The position numbers and the translations under genes are program-made. A stretch of DNA of 43,257 bases from Saprospiraceae bacterium (GTDB lineage Bacteria > Bacteroidota > Bacteroidia > Chitinophagales > Saprospiraceae): assembly GCA_020847425.1 (NCBI GenBank), contig JADLCC010000130.1, forward strand, positions 1 to 43,257, written 5' to 3'. This document shows, one piece after another, positions 1-11,457 of this stretch. Each line of letters begins with the position of its first letter. Positions within the stretch are counted from its first letter, which is position 1. The notes beneath the pieces were generated by a model. The model did not search any database. It saw only the letters and a program-made list of their open reading frames with translations, and was not told where the DNA came from.

Positions 1-1
1 G

Positions 2-223
2 CCGCAGCTCATCGTGCGATTTAAAAAAGAAGGGAAAGATGTGCGGGGTTTTGCCTTGCGCCCGCACCGTTTTTTAGATAATGGGAACAGCAAAAACCTG
101 CACATTGATGTCAAACTTCCCCGCCGATCTTTCGATACCGTCACTTTTTGTGTCTGGAATCCGGGCAGCGAGCAGGATTTGCAAATAGACAACCTGCGGG
201 CGGAACTGTATAATGAAGAATGA
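2..223 (+). CDS. C-terminal part of a protein continuing from upstream of the window; function unknown
   Basis: Open frame runs from the window edge to a stop at 223; the listed GTG start at 14 is probably internal. Confidence 0.5.
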   Translation, partial: PQLIVRFKKEGKDVRGFALRPHRFLDNGNSKNLHIDVKLPRRSFDTVTFCVWNPGSEQDLQIDNLRAELYNEE

Positions 224-313
224 TCTACAACTTTCTTTTTAAGATAGGTTTCCAATCTGAGTTAACTCAAGTTGTGACCTAATCGCAAAGCGGTTGAATT
301 AACCGGTTAAAAA

Positions 314-3313
314 ATGAAAAAAACGCCTTTCCTACTCCTTTCTTCCGCGCTCTTCAGTTTTGCCCTGTTCAGCAATGGCGATCCCGAAGCAGAGCTCCGC
401 AAACCAGAAAACGCCGTCAAAAACCTGCGCATTGCCGACGGCCTGCAAGCGCAATTGTTCGCTTCCGAGCCCATGATGACCAATCCGACCGATATGGATA
501 TCGACGACCGGGGCCGCATCTGGCTCTGCGAAGCATACAACTACCGCCCCGAAATCAACGGCAATCCCGTGCACCCGGAAGGCGACCGCATCCTGATCCT
601 GGAAGACAGCGACGGCGATGGCAAAGCGGATAAAAGTACGGTGTTTTACCAGGGCCCGGAAGTGGAATCGCCCCTGGGTATCTGGGTGATGGGCAACCGG
701 GCGATTGTTTCTCAAAGTCCTTACCTATGGCTGTTTACCGATGAAAACGGCGACGACAAGGCCGACAAAAAAGAGATTATCCTGCAAGGTATCGGCGGGC
801 ATCAGCACGACCACGGCCTGCACGCCGTGGTGTTCGGCCCCGACGGGAAATTTTACTTTAATTTCGGAAATGCGGGCGAAATGTTGCAGGACAGCAAAGG
901 CCAAACGATCAAAGATGCCGACGGGAAAGACATCGATCCCAAAAACTACCGACAGGGCATGGTGTTCCGCTGCGACCCGGATTTTACCCATTTTGAAGTG
1001 CTGGGGCACAATTTTCGCAACAACTATGAAGTGGCGCCCGACAGTTACGGCACCCTATGGCAGTCGGACAACGACGACGACGGTAATAGAGGCGTGCGCA
1101 TCAACTACGTGATGGAATTCGGCAATTTCGGCTATACCGACGAAATGACCGGCGCCGGCTGGCAGCTCAACCGCACCAATATCGAACCCGAAATTCCGCG
1201 CCGCCACTGGCACCTCAACGATCCCGGCGTGGTGCCCAATCTTTTGCAAACCGGCGCCGGATCGCCCTGCGGCATGTTGGTGTACGAAGGCGATTTATTG
1301 CCCGAACAGTACCGGGGGCAACCCATTCACGCCGACGCGGGCCCTAATGTGGTGCGGGCATACCCCGTGCAGCCCGACGGCGCAGGTTACAAAGCCTCGA
1401 TAGCCAACATTGCAGAAAGCCAGGTGGACCAGTGGTTCCGCCCCAGCGATGTCTGCGTGGCGCCCGACGGCTCCCTGTTCGTGGCCGACTGGTACGATCC
1501 CGGCGTGGGCGGCCACCAGGCAGGCGATCAGAACCGGGGGCGGGTGTTCCGCATTGCGCCGGTTGCGGCAGCGCGGTACACGACACCTGTTTTTGATTTT
1601 TCAACGGTAGATGGCGCTATCACGGCGCTGCAAAACCCCAACCTTTCGGTGCGCTGGAAAGCCTGGAACGCCCTGCACAATATGGGCGCCGATGCCGAAA
1701 CGGCGCTGGCAAAATTGTATCGCTCCGATGCCGCGCCCCATCTCCGGGCCCGGGCATTGTGGCTGCTGGCAAAAAGCAATAACCCGATGCCATACATCCT
1801 GGCCGCCTCAGCCGATGCCAATCCGAACCTGCGCATCGTGGCCATCCGCGCCGCCCGGCAGGGCGCCGTTTCACTGTTCCCACTGCTTCGACAAATGGCG
1901 CAGGATGCCGACCCGCAGGTGCGCCGGGAAGTTGCCCTGGCCCTGCACCACCAAAAATCGCCCGCAGTGCCCTCAATCTGGACAACACTCGCACAACAAC
2001 ACGATGGCAGCGACCGCTGGTACCTCGAAGCGCTGGGGATCGGCGCCGACGGCCAATGGGAGGCTTGCCTGAACGCCTGGCAAAAAGCGGGTGGCGATAC
2101 CCAAAGCGCTGCCGGTAAGGATATCGTTTGGCGGGCGCGTTGCGCGACAGCCTGCTCGTTGCTGGGCCGGCTGGCAACGGACCAGCAGACGCCGCTGGAA
2201 CAACGCCTGCGTTATTTCCGCGCATTTGATTTTCAAAATCCCGCACAGGCTTCACCGGTATTGCTCAATATTTTGCGCGAAAATGCAACCGATACCGCCC
2301 TTTCTACCCTGGCTTTGCGCCACCTGGATGTGGAACTGGTGAAAAAAACGCCCGATGCTAAAATTGCGCTGAGCAAAATCATGGCGGGTTTGCAGGGAGA
2401 AGCCTACCTCGAATTTGCGGACCGCTACCGCCTGCCTGAAGAAAACTCACGTTTGTACGAACTGATTTTGAAAGGGAGCAACCCGCGTCGGGCTTCGGAT
2501 GTGCTGCTGAAAAACCCTGCGGGTGTGGCCATGTTCAAACAAACCATCCAGCAAAAGCGCAAGGATAAGGAAACACTGCAATTGTTGGGTGCGATCCGCT
2601 GGACCGGCGGCAAGGAACAACTCGCTATCCTGGAATCCGTAGCACTCGACCCTAAACGCGACGATGTGCTGCGCCGCCAGGCGACGGAATGGATCGGCAA
2701 CAGCTGGAATGGCGAAGAACGTATCCTCGAATTGCTCAAAGCCGGAAAAATTGAACCGCGTTTTATCCCCGCAGCGGTGCAGGGCGTAAGTGGCGCGTGG
2801 CGCATGGCGATCCGGCTCGAAGCCGCCACTTATCTGGGAAATGCCGATCCAAAAGCCGCACAAAAAATACCCGCCATGGCCGATCTGCTCGCCCTGAAAG
2901 GTGATGCGGCAAAGGGCGCTCCACTTTTTGAACAGTATTGTGCCAATTGCCACCAGGTCGATGGGAAGGGCATTGATTACGGGCCAAAACTGAGCGAAAT
3001 CGGCTCAAAACTGCCGCGAGAAGGGCAATACCTGGCCATTCTGCATCCCAATGCAGGCATCAGTTTCGGTTACGAAGGCTGGGAATTTAAAATGAAAAAC
3101 GGCGACAAAGTGACCGGACTCGTGGCCAGTCAGACAGAAACGGATCTTGTGCTGAAATTGCCCGGCGGTACTTTAAAAACGTACAAACAAGCCGAAATCA
3201 ACAGCCGCAAACAGCTCCCCGATTCCATGATGCCGGCAGGTTTTCATATTGTTATGAAAGAACAGGAACTGGCAGACCTGGTGGAATACCTGACGGGGCT
3301 GAAAAAGAGGTGA
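314..3313 (+). CDS. PVC-type heme-binding CxxCH protein: membrane-bound dehydrogenase-like beta-propeller, HEAT-like region, C-terminal cytochrome c domain
   Basis: Signal peptide-like N-terminus; ADGLQAQLFASEP/DIDDRGRIWLCEAYNYRP; C-terminal EQYCANCHQVDGKGIDYGPKLSEIG heme motif. Confidence 0.85.
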   Translation: MKKTPFLLLSSALFSFALFSNGDPEAELRKPENAVKNLRIADGLQAQLFASEPMMTNPTDMDIDDRGRIWLCEAYNYRPEINGNPVHPEGDRILILEDSDGDGKADKSTVFYQGPEVESPLGIWVMGNRAIVSQSPYLWLFTDENGDDKADKKEIILQGIGGHQHDHGLHAVVFGPDGKFYFNFGNAGEMLQDSKGQTIKDADGKDIDPKNYRQGMVFRCDPDFTHFEVLGHNFRNNYEVAPDSYGTLWQSDNDDDGNRGVRINYVMEFGNFGYTDEMTGAGWQLNRTNIEPEIPRRHWHLNDPGVVPNLLQTGAGSPCGMLVYEGDLLPEQYRGQPIHADAGPNVVRAYPVQPDGAGYKASIANIAESQVDQWFRPSDVCVAPDGSLFVADWYDPGVGGHQAGDQNRGRVFRIAPVAAARYTTPVFDFSTVDGAITALQNPNLSVRWKAWNALHNMGADAETALAKLYRSDAAPHLRARALWLLAKSNNPMPYILAASADANPNLRIVAIRAARQGAVSLFPLLRQMAQDADPQVRREVALALHHQKSPAVPSIWTTLAQQHDGSDRWYLEALGIGADGQWEACLNAWQKAGGDTQSAAGKDIVWRARCATACSLLGRLATDQQTPLEQRLRYFRAFDFQNPAQASPVLLNILRENATDTALSTLALRHLDVELVKKTPDAKIALSKIMAGLQGEAYLEFADRYRLPEENSRLYELILKGSNPRRASDVLLKNPAGVAMFKQTIQQKRKDKETLQLLGAIRWTGGKEQLAILESVALDPKRDDVLRRQATEWIGNSWNGEERILELLKAGKIEPRFIPAAVQGVSGAWRMAIRLEAATYLGNADPKAAQKIPAMADLLALKGDAAKGAPLFEQYCANCHQVDGKGIDYGPKLSEIGSKLPREGQYLAILHPNAGISFGYEGWEFKMKNGDKVTGLVASQTETDLVLKLPGGTLKTYKQAEINSRKQLPDSMMPAGFHIVMKEQELADLVEYLTGLKKR

Positions 3314-3340
3314 GAAGTGAGAGGGTGAGAGAAGTGAGAG
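3307..3340. repeat. Heptad array, GTGAGAA type, overlapping the stop codon of the cytochrome gene
   Basis: GAGGTGAGAAGTGAGAGGGTGAGAGAAGTGAGAG. Confidence 0.85.
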
Positions 3341-3515
3341 AAAATCGCTCTTTGGGCAAGTTCATAGTTTTAGTTTGGGTCTTTCAGGCCTGTATTTAGT
3401 GAAAATTTATTCGGGGGAAATGTTCAAATAACTGTAGCGAATATTAATCAAGTATTTGATTATCAATGTTTTAAAACATGTGTTCCATGATTTTTCGAAC
3501 GCTTCCGAGCCAGGC

Positions 3516-3632
3516 GAAGCGGAGGACTCTACGCCTCTCACTTCTCTCCCCTAATGTAGGATGCCTAACGTAGTCAGGTGTAATCGAAGTCGGCTCTCAC
3601 CCTCTCACTTCTCTCACCCTCTCACCTCTAAC
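3516..3632. repeat. Heptad array plus cores (CTCACTT type), partner of 3307-3340, overlapping the 3' end of the DMT transporter
   Basis: cgaagcggaggactctacgcctctcacttctctcccc ... gtgtaatcgaagtcggctctcaccctctcacttctctcaccctctcacctct. Confidence 0.8.
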
Positions 3633-4532
3633 AATGAGTCCAACTCCCGCCAGCACCACCGCCGTTCCCACCAGTTGCAACGGCGTGATCGCTTCTCCCA
3701 GGTAAATATAACCCAGCACGATGGTCGCAACCGGGCCGACAAATCCGATAATGCCAGAATTATTGGCCCCGACAATCCGAATGCCTTCCACGATCAAAAA
3801 AGTAGGAATCACGGTAGATACCACCGACATCCAGACAGACAAAACATACACTTCCTTCGGGAAACGGAACAGGTCGAATCCGTTGTGGAAATACGACTGG
3901 ATGAGTGCCGGAAAAGTAGCGGCGATGACCGCATAACAGGTAAACTTTGCCGAACCGACCTTGTGCACATACTCACCCGTAAACACCACATAAATCGAAT
4001 AGGTAATGGCGCAGGTAAACACCAGGAGCCCGCCCAACAGCAAATTCTGTTGTTCGCCTAAACCCTGTTCCGCTACAAAAGCCAGCACCACGCCCACGTA
4101 GGTGAGCAAAATAGCGATGAGTTGAATGCGGGAAATACGCTTTTTAAATAAAAATGCCGACATCACGAGCACCATCGTCGGATAGGTAAACAGGATTAGT
4201 CGTTCCACGCCGGCCGAAACATATTGCAGACCCAAAAAATCGAGCATGCTGGAAACGTAATAACTCAGGATACCAAGGCCGCTGATGGCGAGCCATTCGC
4301 GGGTGGTCAGCCGGACGTTCGCGCTGCGCTGGTGCAGGTAGACAGCCACGCCAAGGTAGAATGGCAAAGCCAGCAACATGCGCAGGGCAATCACGGACTG
4401 TGTATCCACTTCGTAGCGGTACATCAGTTTGATTATTACCGCTTTAGCCGAAAAACAGATATTGGCAATGGCGAGCAGGAAAACGCCCAGCAACATACGT
4501 TGCCGGGAAGTTGCACTTTGCAGAGGGTTCAA
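3597..4532 (-). CDS. EamA/DMT family transporter
   Basis: Multi-TM protein; PLQLVGTAVVLAGVGLIV typical of EamA. The start at 4532 is TTG; an ATG is available at 4496. Confidence 0.85.
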   Translation of the reverse strand: MNPLQSATSRQRMLLGVFLLAIANICFSAKAVIIKLMYRYEVDTQSVIALRMLLALPFYLGVAVYLHQRSANVRLTTREWLAISGLGILSYYVSSMLDFLGLQYVSAGVERLILFTYPTMVLVMSAFLFKKRISRIQLIAILLTYVGVVLAFVAEQGLGEQQNLLLGGLLVFTCAITYSIYVVFTGEYVHKVGSAKFTCYAVIAATFPALIQSYFHNGFDLFRFPKEVYVLSVWMSVVSTVIPTFLIVEGIRIVGANNSGIIGFVGPVATIVLGYIYLGEAITPLQLVGTAVVLAGVGLIVRGERVREVRG

Positions 4533-4549
4533 ATGTAGTATCGTTATCT

Positions 4550-4593
4550 GTGTAATCGAAGTCGGCTCTCACTTCTCACTTCTCACTTCTTCT
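4550..4593. repeat. Heptad array plus core, direct copy of the array at 3578-3632
   Basis: GTGTAATCGAAGTCGGCTCTCAC (23 nt identical to 3578-3600), then ttctcacttctcacttcttcttcac. Confidence 0.85.
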
Positions 4594-6915
4594 TCACTCC
4601 ACCCTGCTCACCCCTGTCACCCAGTCGAACGCGCGCAGGGCAATAATCGCCCGCTGCAGCTGGTCGGTATTGGCCACGACCAGCGAGATACGGCCTTCAA
4701 AATAGCCGCCTTCCCCGCTGATGGAAAACTGACGGATATTGATACCCAGGTCGGCGATGCGGTTGGTGAGCCTGTTGATTACCCCCGGGCCGTCGTCGAT
4801 ACCGGTCACAACGATTTCTGCGAGGAAATCGGACTTGACGGTATTGCCCCACCAGGCTTTCAGGATACGGTGGCCGTAATTGGCGAGCAGGTTGTCGGCA
4901 TTCGGGCAGCTCGAGCGGTGTATTTTCACACCGCCCTGCACCAGTACGAACCCAAAAATATCGTCGCCCTGTACCGGATTGCAGCAGTTGGCGAAACTGT
5001 ACTGGTAGTAGTTGCCGGGTTCGTCGTTGATAATGACTTCGGGTTTCCCGGGCATCTTCGAGCGCACCGGGGTGTCGGATACCTGTTCGGGTGCATCCGG
5101 TTCCGGGGCGAGTTTGGCCACTACTTTTTGCACCAACTGGGCGCCGTCTGTGCGGAATTTGCGGCTCAGGCCTGTTAAATTCACCTGTTCCAGGTAAATA
5201 GCGCTCAAAAACTCCAGTCGGCTGGGGTAGCCGAAATATTTGGCCAGCATATCGGCATTGGCTTCCACGGTCACTTTCAGGGCGTTCAATTTACGGGTCA
5301 GGATTTCCTTGCCGTATTCCGCCTGCATGCGTTTTTCTTCTTTCAGCGCTACGCGGATCCGGTTGCGCGCCTTGGAGGTGGTGACGTGTTTCAGCCAGTC
5401 TTCGCTGGGTTTCTGGTTTTTATCCGTGATAATTTCGATCTGGTCCCCATTTTTCAGGTGGTAGTGGATTGAAACAGGCAGGTTGTTGACTTTCGCGGTG
5501 CGGCAGGCGCAACCCACATCCGAGTGAATACTGAATGCAAAGTCGAGGATGGTGGCGCCTTCCGGCATGATGCGCATTTCCCCTTTTGGCGTAAAAACAT
5601 GCACCTCATCCGTAAACAGGTTGCTTTGTACATCAGCCAGCAACTCCACGGCACTGCCCGAATTGTGGTTTTCCAGGGTCTCGCGCACCTGTCCCAGCCA
5701 ATGGTCGAAGGTATTGGCTTTGTTGGCAATACTTTTGACGCCTTTATATTTCCAGTGTGCTGCGAAACCGCGCTCCGCGATTTCATCCATCCGTTCGGAG
5801 CGAATCTGCACCTCAACAAATCGGCCTTCGGGCCCGGCCACTGTGGTATGCAGCGACTCGTAGCCGTTCGCTTTGGGATTGGTGATCCAGTCTTTCAGGC
5901 GCTCGGGAACGGGTTTGTAATGGTCGGTCACGATAGAGTACACCTGCCAGCAGGCAAATTTCTCCTGTTCCGGCGGCACTTCCACGATAATGCGCAGCGC
6001 GAACAGATCGTAGATATCTTCGAACCGGACGTTTTTGTTTTTGATTTTATTCCAGATCGAATAAATGCTTTTGGGTCGCCCGGTGATGCGCATTTTAAAA
6101 TCCATCTCCTCCAGGGAACTCAGCAGTGGCGCCATAAAGGCGTCGATATACTTCTGGCGCGCGCGTTTGGTATCGGCCAGTTTGGCGGCGATATCCTGGT
6201 ACACTTCCGGCTGTGTGATTTTCAGACAAGTGTCCTGTAGTTCCGTTTTGATGGCATTCAGGCCCAGGCGATGGGCCAGAGGTGTGTAAATATAACTGGT
6301 TTCTGCAGCGATTTTGAGTTGCTTGTGGTAAGGCATACTCTTTATCGTGCGCAGGTTATGCAGGCGGTCAGCCATTTTAATGAGCACCACGCGCACATCG
6401 AAAAGCATGGCTTTCAATACTTTACTCAGGTTTTCGGCCTGAGGGCTTTCTCTATCGTGCAGGCCGTCGAGTTTGGTCAGGCCGTCTACGATACGGGCGA
6501 TCCGGTCGCCAAACTGCTTTTTGATATCCAGGGCTTCTACCGGCGTATCTTCCACCACATCGTGCAGCAAAGCGCAGATCACAGCCGTCGCGCCCAGGCC
6601 GATCTCTTCGACACAGATCCGGGCTACTTCAATGGGATGCATGATATAGGGCTCACCGGCTTTGCGGCGTTGCCCATGGTGGGCTTCTGCGGCCAGTTCA
6701 AAAGCAGCGCGGATGTCTTCCTGGTCTTTTGGGCTCAGGGCCGTTTTAAGCGACTTCAACAGGTTGCGGTAAGCGCGCTGAATCAGCACCTTGTCTTCCT
6801 CCGAACCCGGGATAATCGCATCAAAAGAATCGACGCTTGCCGCTTCCTGCACCGCCGCATCAGTGGTGTAATCCACGGTGTCTTCCACAATAGTTATTGT
6901 ATTTACCTGCTCCAT
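4594..6915 (-). CDS. rsh: RelA/SpoT family bifunctional (p)ppGpp synthetase/hydrolase
   Basis: HD domain (ALLHDVVEDTPVE), synthetase domain (NPKANGYESLHTTV), TGS domain (VFTPKGEMRIMPEGATILDFAF) and C-terminal ACT domain. Confidence 0.95.
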   Translation of the reverse strand: MEQVNTITIVEDTVDYTTDAAVQEAASVDSFDAIIPGSEEDKVLIQRAYRNLLKSLKTALSPKDQEDIRAAFELAAEAHHGQRRKAGEPYIMHPIEVARICVEEIGLGATAVICALLHDVVEDTPVEALDIKKQFGDRIARIVDGLTKLDGLHDRESPQAENLSKVLKAMLFDVRVVLIKMADRLHNLRTIKSMPYHKQLKIAAETSYIYTPLAHRLGLNAIKTELQDTCLKITQPEVYQDIAAKLADTKRARQKYIDAFMAPLLSSLEEMDFKMRITGRPKSIYSIWNKIKNKNVRFEDIYDLFALRIIVEVPPEQEKFACWQVYSIVTDHYKPVPERLKDWITNPKANGYESLHTTVAGPEGRFVEVQIRSERMDEIAERGFAAHWKYKGVKSIANKANTFDHWLGQVRETLENHNSGSAVELLADVQSNLFTDEVHVFTPKGEMRIMPEGATILDFAFSIHSDVGCACRTAKVNNLPVSIHYHLKNGDQIEIITDKNQKPSEDWLKHVTTSKARNRIRVALKEEKRMQAEYGKEILTRKLNALKVTVEANADMLAKYFGYPSRLEFLSAIYLEQVNLTGLSRKFRTDGAQLVQKVVAKLAPEPDAPEQVSDTPVRSKMPGKPEVIINDEPGNYYQYSFANCCNPVQGDDIFGFVLVQGGVKIHRSSCPNADNLLANYGHRILKAWWGNTVKSDFLAEIVVTGIDDGPGVINRLTNRIADLGINIRQFSISGEGGYFEGRISLVVANTDQLQRAIIALRAFDWVTGVSRVE

Positions 6916-7025
6916 TTTGCCCTGCTTAAAGTTTGATTTGCACGCCGCATTACAAAATTAGGTTAAACATACGGTTGTACAAATGCGTTTAGCCCTTGTT
7001 AACTGTTTTTCTTATGAAGTAATAC

Positions 7026-7055
7026 TTTGTTTTTCAACAAAAGGCTTTACTTTTG
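7026..7055 (+). promoter_or_regulatory. Bacteroidota-type promoter (TTTG-N18-TACTTTTG), likely for tRNA-Leu
   Basis: TTTG at 7026-7029 and TACTTTTG at 7048-7055 match the -33/-7 consensus TTTG...TAnnTTTG; about 107 nt upstream of the tRNA. Confidence 0.6.
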
Positions 7056-7162
7056 CGCTCCTTTTTGAGGGGATTGTTTGATTCCCTGGATTTTGCACCG
7101 GCATGTCATACAGATGACAAATTACCTGCCAAAATCATAAAAGAGGCAAAAAAACATTCTGC

Positions 7163-7244
7163 GCGGGCGTGGCGAAATTGGTAGACGTACCAGACTTAGG
7201 ATCTGGCGCCGCGAGGCATGGGGGTTCGAGTCCCTCCGCCCGCA
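7163..7244 (+). tRNA. tRNA-Leu (anticodon UAG)
   Basis: GCGGGCG/CGCCCGC acceptor stem, CCAGA-CTTAGGA-TCTGG anticodon arm, GGTTCGAGTCC T arm, variable arm. Confidence 0.95.
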
Positions 7245-7254
7245 CCCCTTTACA

Positions 7255-7419
7255 GAGGTGAGAAGTGAAAGGTGAGAAGTGAGAGACCGTAGATTACACC
7301 CGGATGTTTTTGGCATCCTTGATATAGATACAAAAAGTATCCGGGTGTAATCTACGGTCTCTCACTTCTCACTTCTCACTTCTCGCTTCTCACCTCTTAC
7401 TTCTCACCTCTCACCTCTG
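7255..7419. repeat. Heptad-arm hairpin between tRNA-Leu and tig
   Basis: 34-bp perfect inverted repeat 7272-7305 / 7339-7372 (GTGAGAAGTGAGAGACCGTAGATTACACCCGGAT), extended by further heptads. Confidence 0.95.
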
Positions 7420-7425
7420 AATAAT

Positions 7426-8847
7426 ATGGTTGTCCGCAAAGATATAGACAACAGCTCGGCTATTGTGACCGTTACGATTACCCGCGAGGAATTGAAACCC
7501 AAACTTGATGCTGAATTAAAACGTTTTCGCCAGCGCGCACCCATGAAAGGGTTTCGCCCGGGCCAGGCGCCCATCGAATTTGTAAAAAAGATTTATGGTG
7601 CATCTATTTTCGGCGATACACTGAATGATATGATGGCGACCAAATTATACGATTACCTCCGCGAGAGCAAACTCGAGGTGCTTGGTCAGCCGCTGCCGAC
7701 TGCCGACCAGCAGCAGTTTTCCTTTAAAATCAGCAATCCCGATCCGGAATACGCCATCAACTACGAAGTAGGCTTTGTGCCAAATTTTGACATAAAAGGC
7801 CTGGACAAATCGGAATCGTTCGAGCGGATCACCATTTCAAACCTCGACGAACTGGCTGCCGACGACCTGAATTATGCCCGCAAACGAATGGGCAAACGCA
7901 GCAACCCGGAAACAGACATCCAGGAAAATGATATCGTGCGCATCGCTTCCCGCGAACTCGACGGCGATCAGATCAAAGCGGAAGGCTGGGAAACCACCAT
8001 TACCGTGCACTTGAAAAGTATGGCGGAGGGCGATTTGAAAACGCAGTTGCTTACCCTGAAAAAAGGAGACACCCTGCGTTTTAATGCCCGCCAGATTGAA
8101 AACCAGGAAAAAGAAGAAAATTACCGCAAGTATATACTCAATCTTGATGCAGCCGACGATCGTGTGGTTGGCGACCTGTATGAAGGCCAGATTGAAGAAG
8201 TCAACCGGGTGGAAGACGCCGACCTGAACGAAGAGTTTTATGATGGCTACTTCGGACCAGGCAATGTAGGCAATGAAACGGAAGCAATCGAGCAGATCAA
8301 AAAAGGCATCACGCAGTTTTATGATGTGCGCTCCAATGCCCTGCTCATGCGCTCTTTCCAGGAACGCCTGATGGAACTCAATCAGGTAGAACTGCCGGAA
8401 ACATTCCTGAAACGCTGGTTAAAAGTGACCAACGAAGGCAAACTGGCCGAAGAACAAATCGAAGCGGAATACCCTGCCTTTGCAGAAAACCTCCGCTGGT
8501 CGATGCTTCGCGATAAAATTAAGGAACAATTCGGCCTCGAAGTCAGCGACGAAGACCTCTACCAGGAATACGTCAAACGCGTGCGCAATTATTTCCAGGT
8601 CGAGATACCGGACAATATCATTGCCAGCAGCGTAGAAAGCCTGATGAAGAATGAGAAGGACGTGGAAAGCACCCGCCGCGACCTGGAAACGGATAAAATT
8701 TTCCAGGCCGTTCTGGGCCAGGTGAGTGTGAGCGACCGCGCGGTACCTTCCGACGAGTTCCACAAGATTTTGGATGAGATCACCAAGAAGGCTGAGGCCG
8801 AACAGGAAGAAGACGCAACCCTGCGTTCGTCGGTAGAAGAGGTATAA
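7426..8847 (+). CDS. tig: Trigger factor
   Basis: N-terminal ribosome-binding motif GFRPGQAPIEFVKKIYG; overall length and order typical of Bacteroidota trigger factor. Confidence 0.9.
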   Translation: MVVRKDIDNSSAIVTVTITREELKPKLDAELKRFRQRAPMKGFRPGQAPIEFVKKIYGASIFGDTLNDMMATKLYDYLRESKLEVLGQPLPTADQQQFSFKISNPDPEYAINYEVGFVPNFDIKGLDKSESFERITISNLDELAADDLNYARKRMGKRSNPETDIQENDIVRIASRELDGDQIKAEGWETTITVHLKSMAEGDLKTQLLTLKKGDTLRFNARQIENQEKEENYRKYILNLDAADDRVVGDLYEGQIEEVNRVEDADLNEEFYDGYFGPGNVGNETEAIEQIKKGITQFYDVRSNALLMRSFQERLMELNQVELPETFLKRWLKVTNEGKLAEEQIEAEYPAFAENLRWSMLRDKIKEQFGLEVSDEDLYQEYVKRVRNYFQVEIPDNIIASSVESLMKNEKDVESTRRDLETDKIFQAVLGQVSVSDRAVPSDEFHKILDEITKKAEAEQEEDATLRSSVEEV

Positions 8848-8849
8848 CG

Positions 8850-8925
8850 GAAAAGACAACAAGCAAAGGGCAAAAAGCAATGGGAGCGGTACGCGACACA
8901 TTGTTTTTTGCCCTTTTTGTCTTTC
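8850..8925. repeat. Heptad-arm hairpin after tig (GGCAAAA type)
   Basis: gaaaagacaacaagcaaagggcaaaaagcaatg ... cattgttttttgccctttttgtctttc. Confidence 0.75.
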
Positions 8926-9264
8926 AGCGCACACTACTGGACATTTTGAGCCTGAGTGAAAAACCGGTACGTTGGAACGCTGTATTTACCAAATTCAGGT
9001 ATCGGAAAACGACTTCCATGACACAATACGAAGCCCTTGATTTTCAACCCGTTTTATGTGTATTCCGCAGGTCGAAAGACCCGCTTTACCGGCGGTTCGG
9101 GACCTCAGTTATACGTTTGTAAAAAACGCTTTGTTAAAATCGTGAAAAATCTTTTTAAAACATTGGTTTTCAATGATTTAAAAAAATATTTTTCTTTTAA
9201 AAATTATGCCTGAAAACGGTTTTTTTTTCGTATTTTTGCATACTTAAAACGGAACAGGTATTAA

Positions 9265-11298
<2,034 letters not shown>

Positions 11299-11299
11299 G

Positions 11300-11352
11300 T
11301 AGTTATCGGTTATTTGTTATCAGTTATCCGGCTTGATACTCAAGCATTTATA
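11300..11352. repeat. Half element, GTTATCC type, after gyrB
   Basis: agttatcggttatttgttatcagttatccggcttgatactcaagcatttatatg; 7-nt spacing plus core TTGATACTCAAGCATTT shared with 28225-28241. Confidence 0.8.
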
Positions 11353-11392
11353 TGCAAAACAACTCAAACGGATTGCGTTTTTCCTACACAAT

Positions 11393-11432
11393 AAAAAACC
11401 GCATTTTTCATATAGAAAAATGCGGTTTTTTT
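11393..11432. terminator. Rho-independent bidirectional terminator between convergent gyrB and the T9SS gene
   Basis: AAAAAACCGCATTTTTC-atata-GAAAAATGCGGTTTTTT. Confidence 0.85.
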
Positions 11433-11457
11433 ATTTCATTTATTTGATAGTCAACTG

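Noticed and set aside
332-715. Antisense ORFs overlapping long CDSs (for example 332-715, 1620-2255, 5524-6240, 11692-12462)
   Set aside because: They mirror GC-rich coding sequence on the other strand and show no domain motifs; the sense ORFs have clear homology.
7122-7316. 64 aa ORF (minus) containing LRSLTSHLSLLTSV
   Set aside because: It is translated heptad repeat plus antisense tRNA-Leu; not a gene.
8880-9122. 80 aa ORF after trigger factor
   Set aside because: It begins inside a hairpin, has no recognisable domain and lies in low-complexity intergenic DNA before gyrB.
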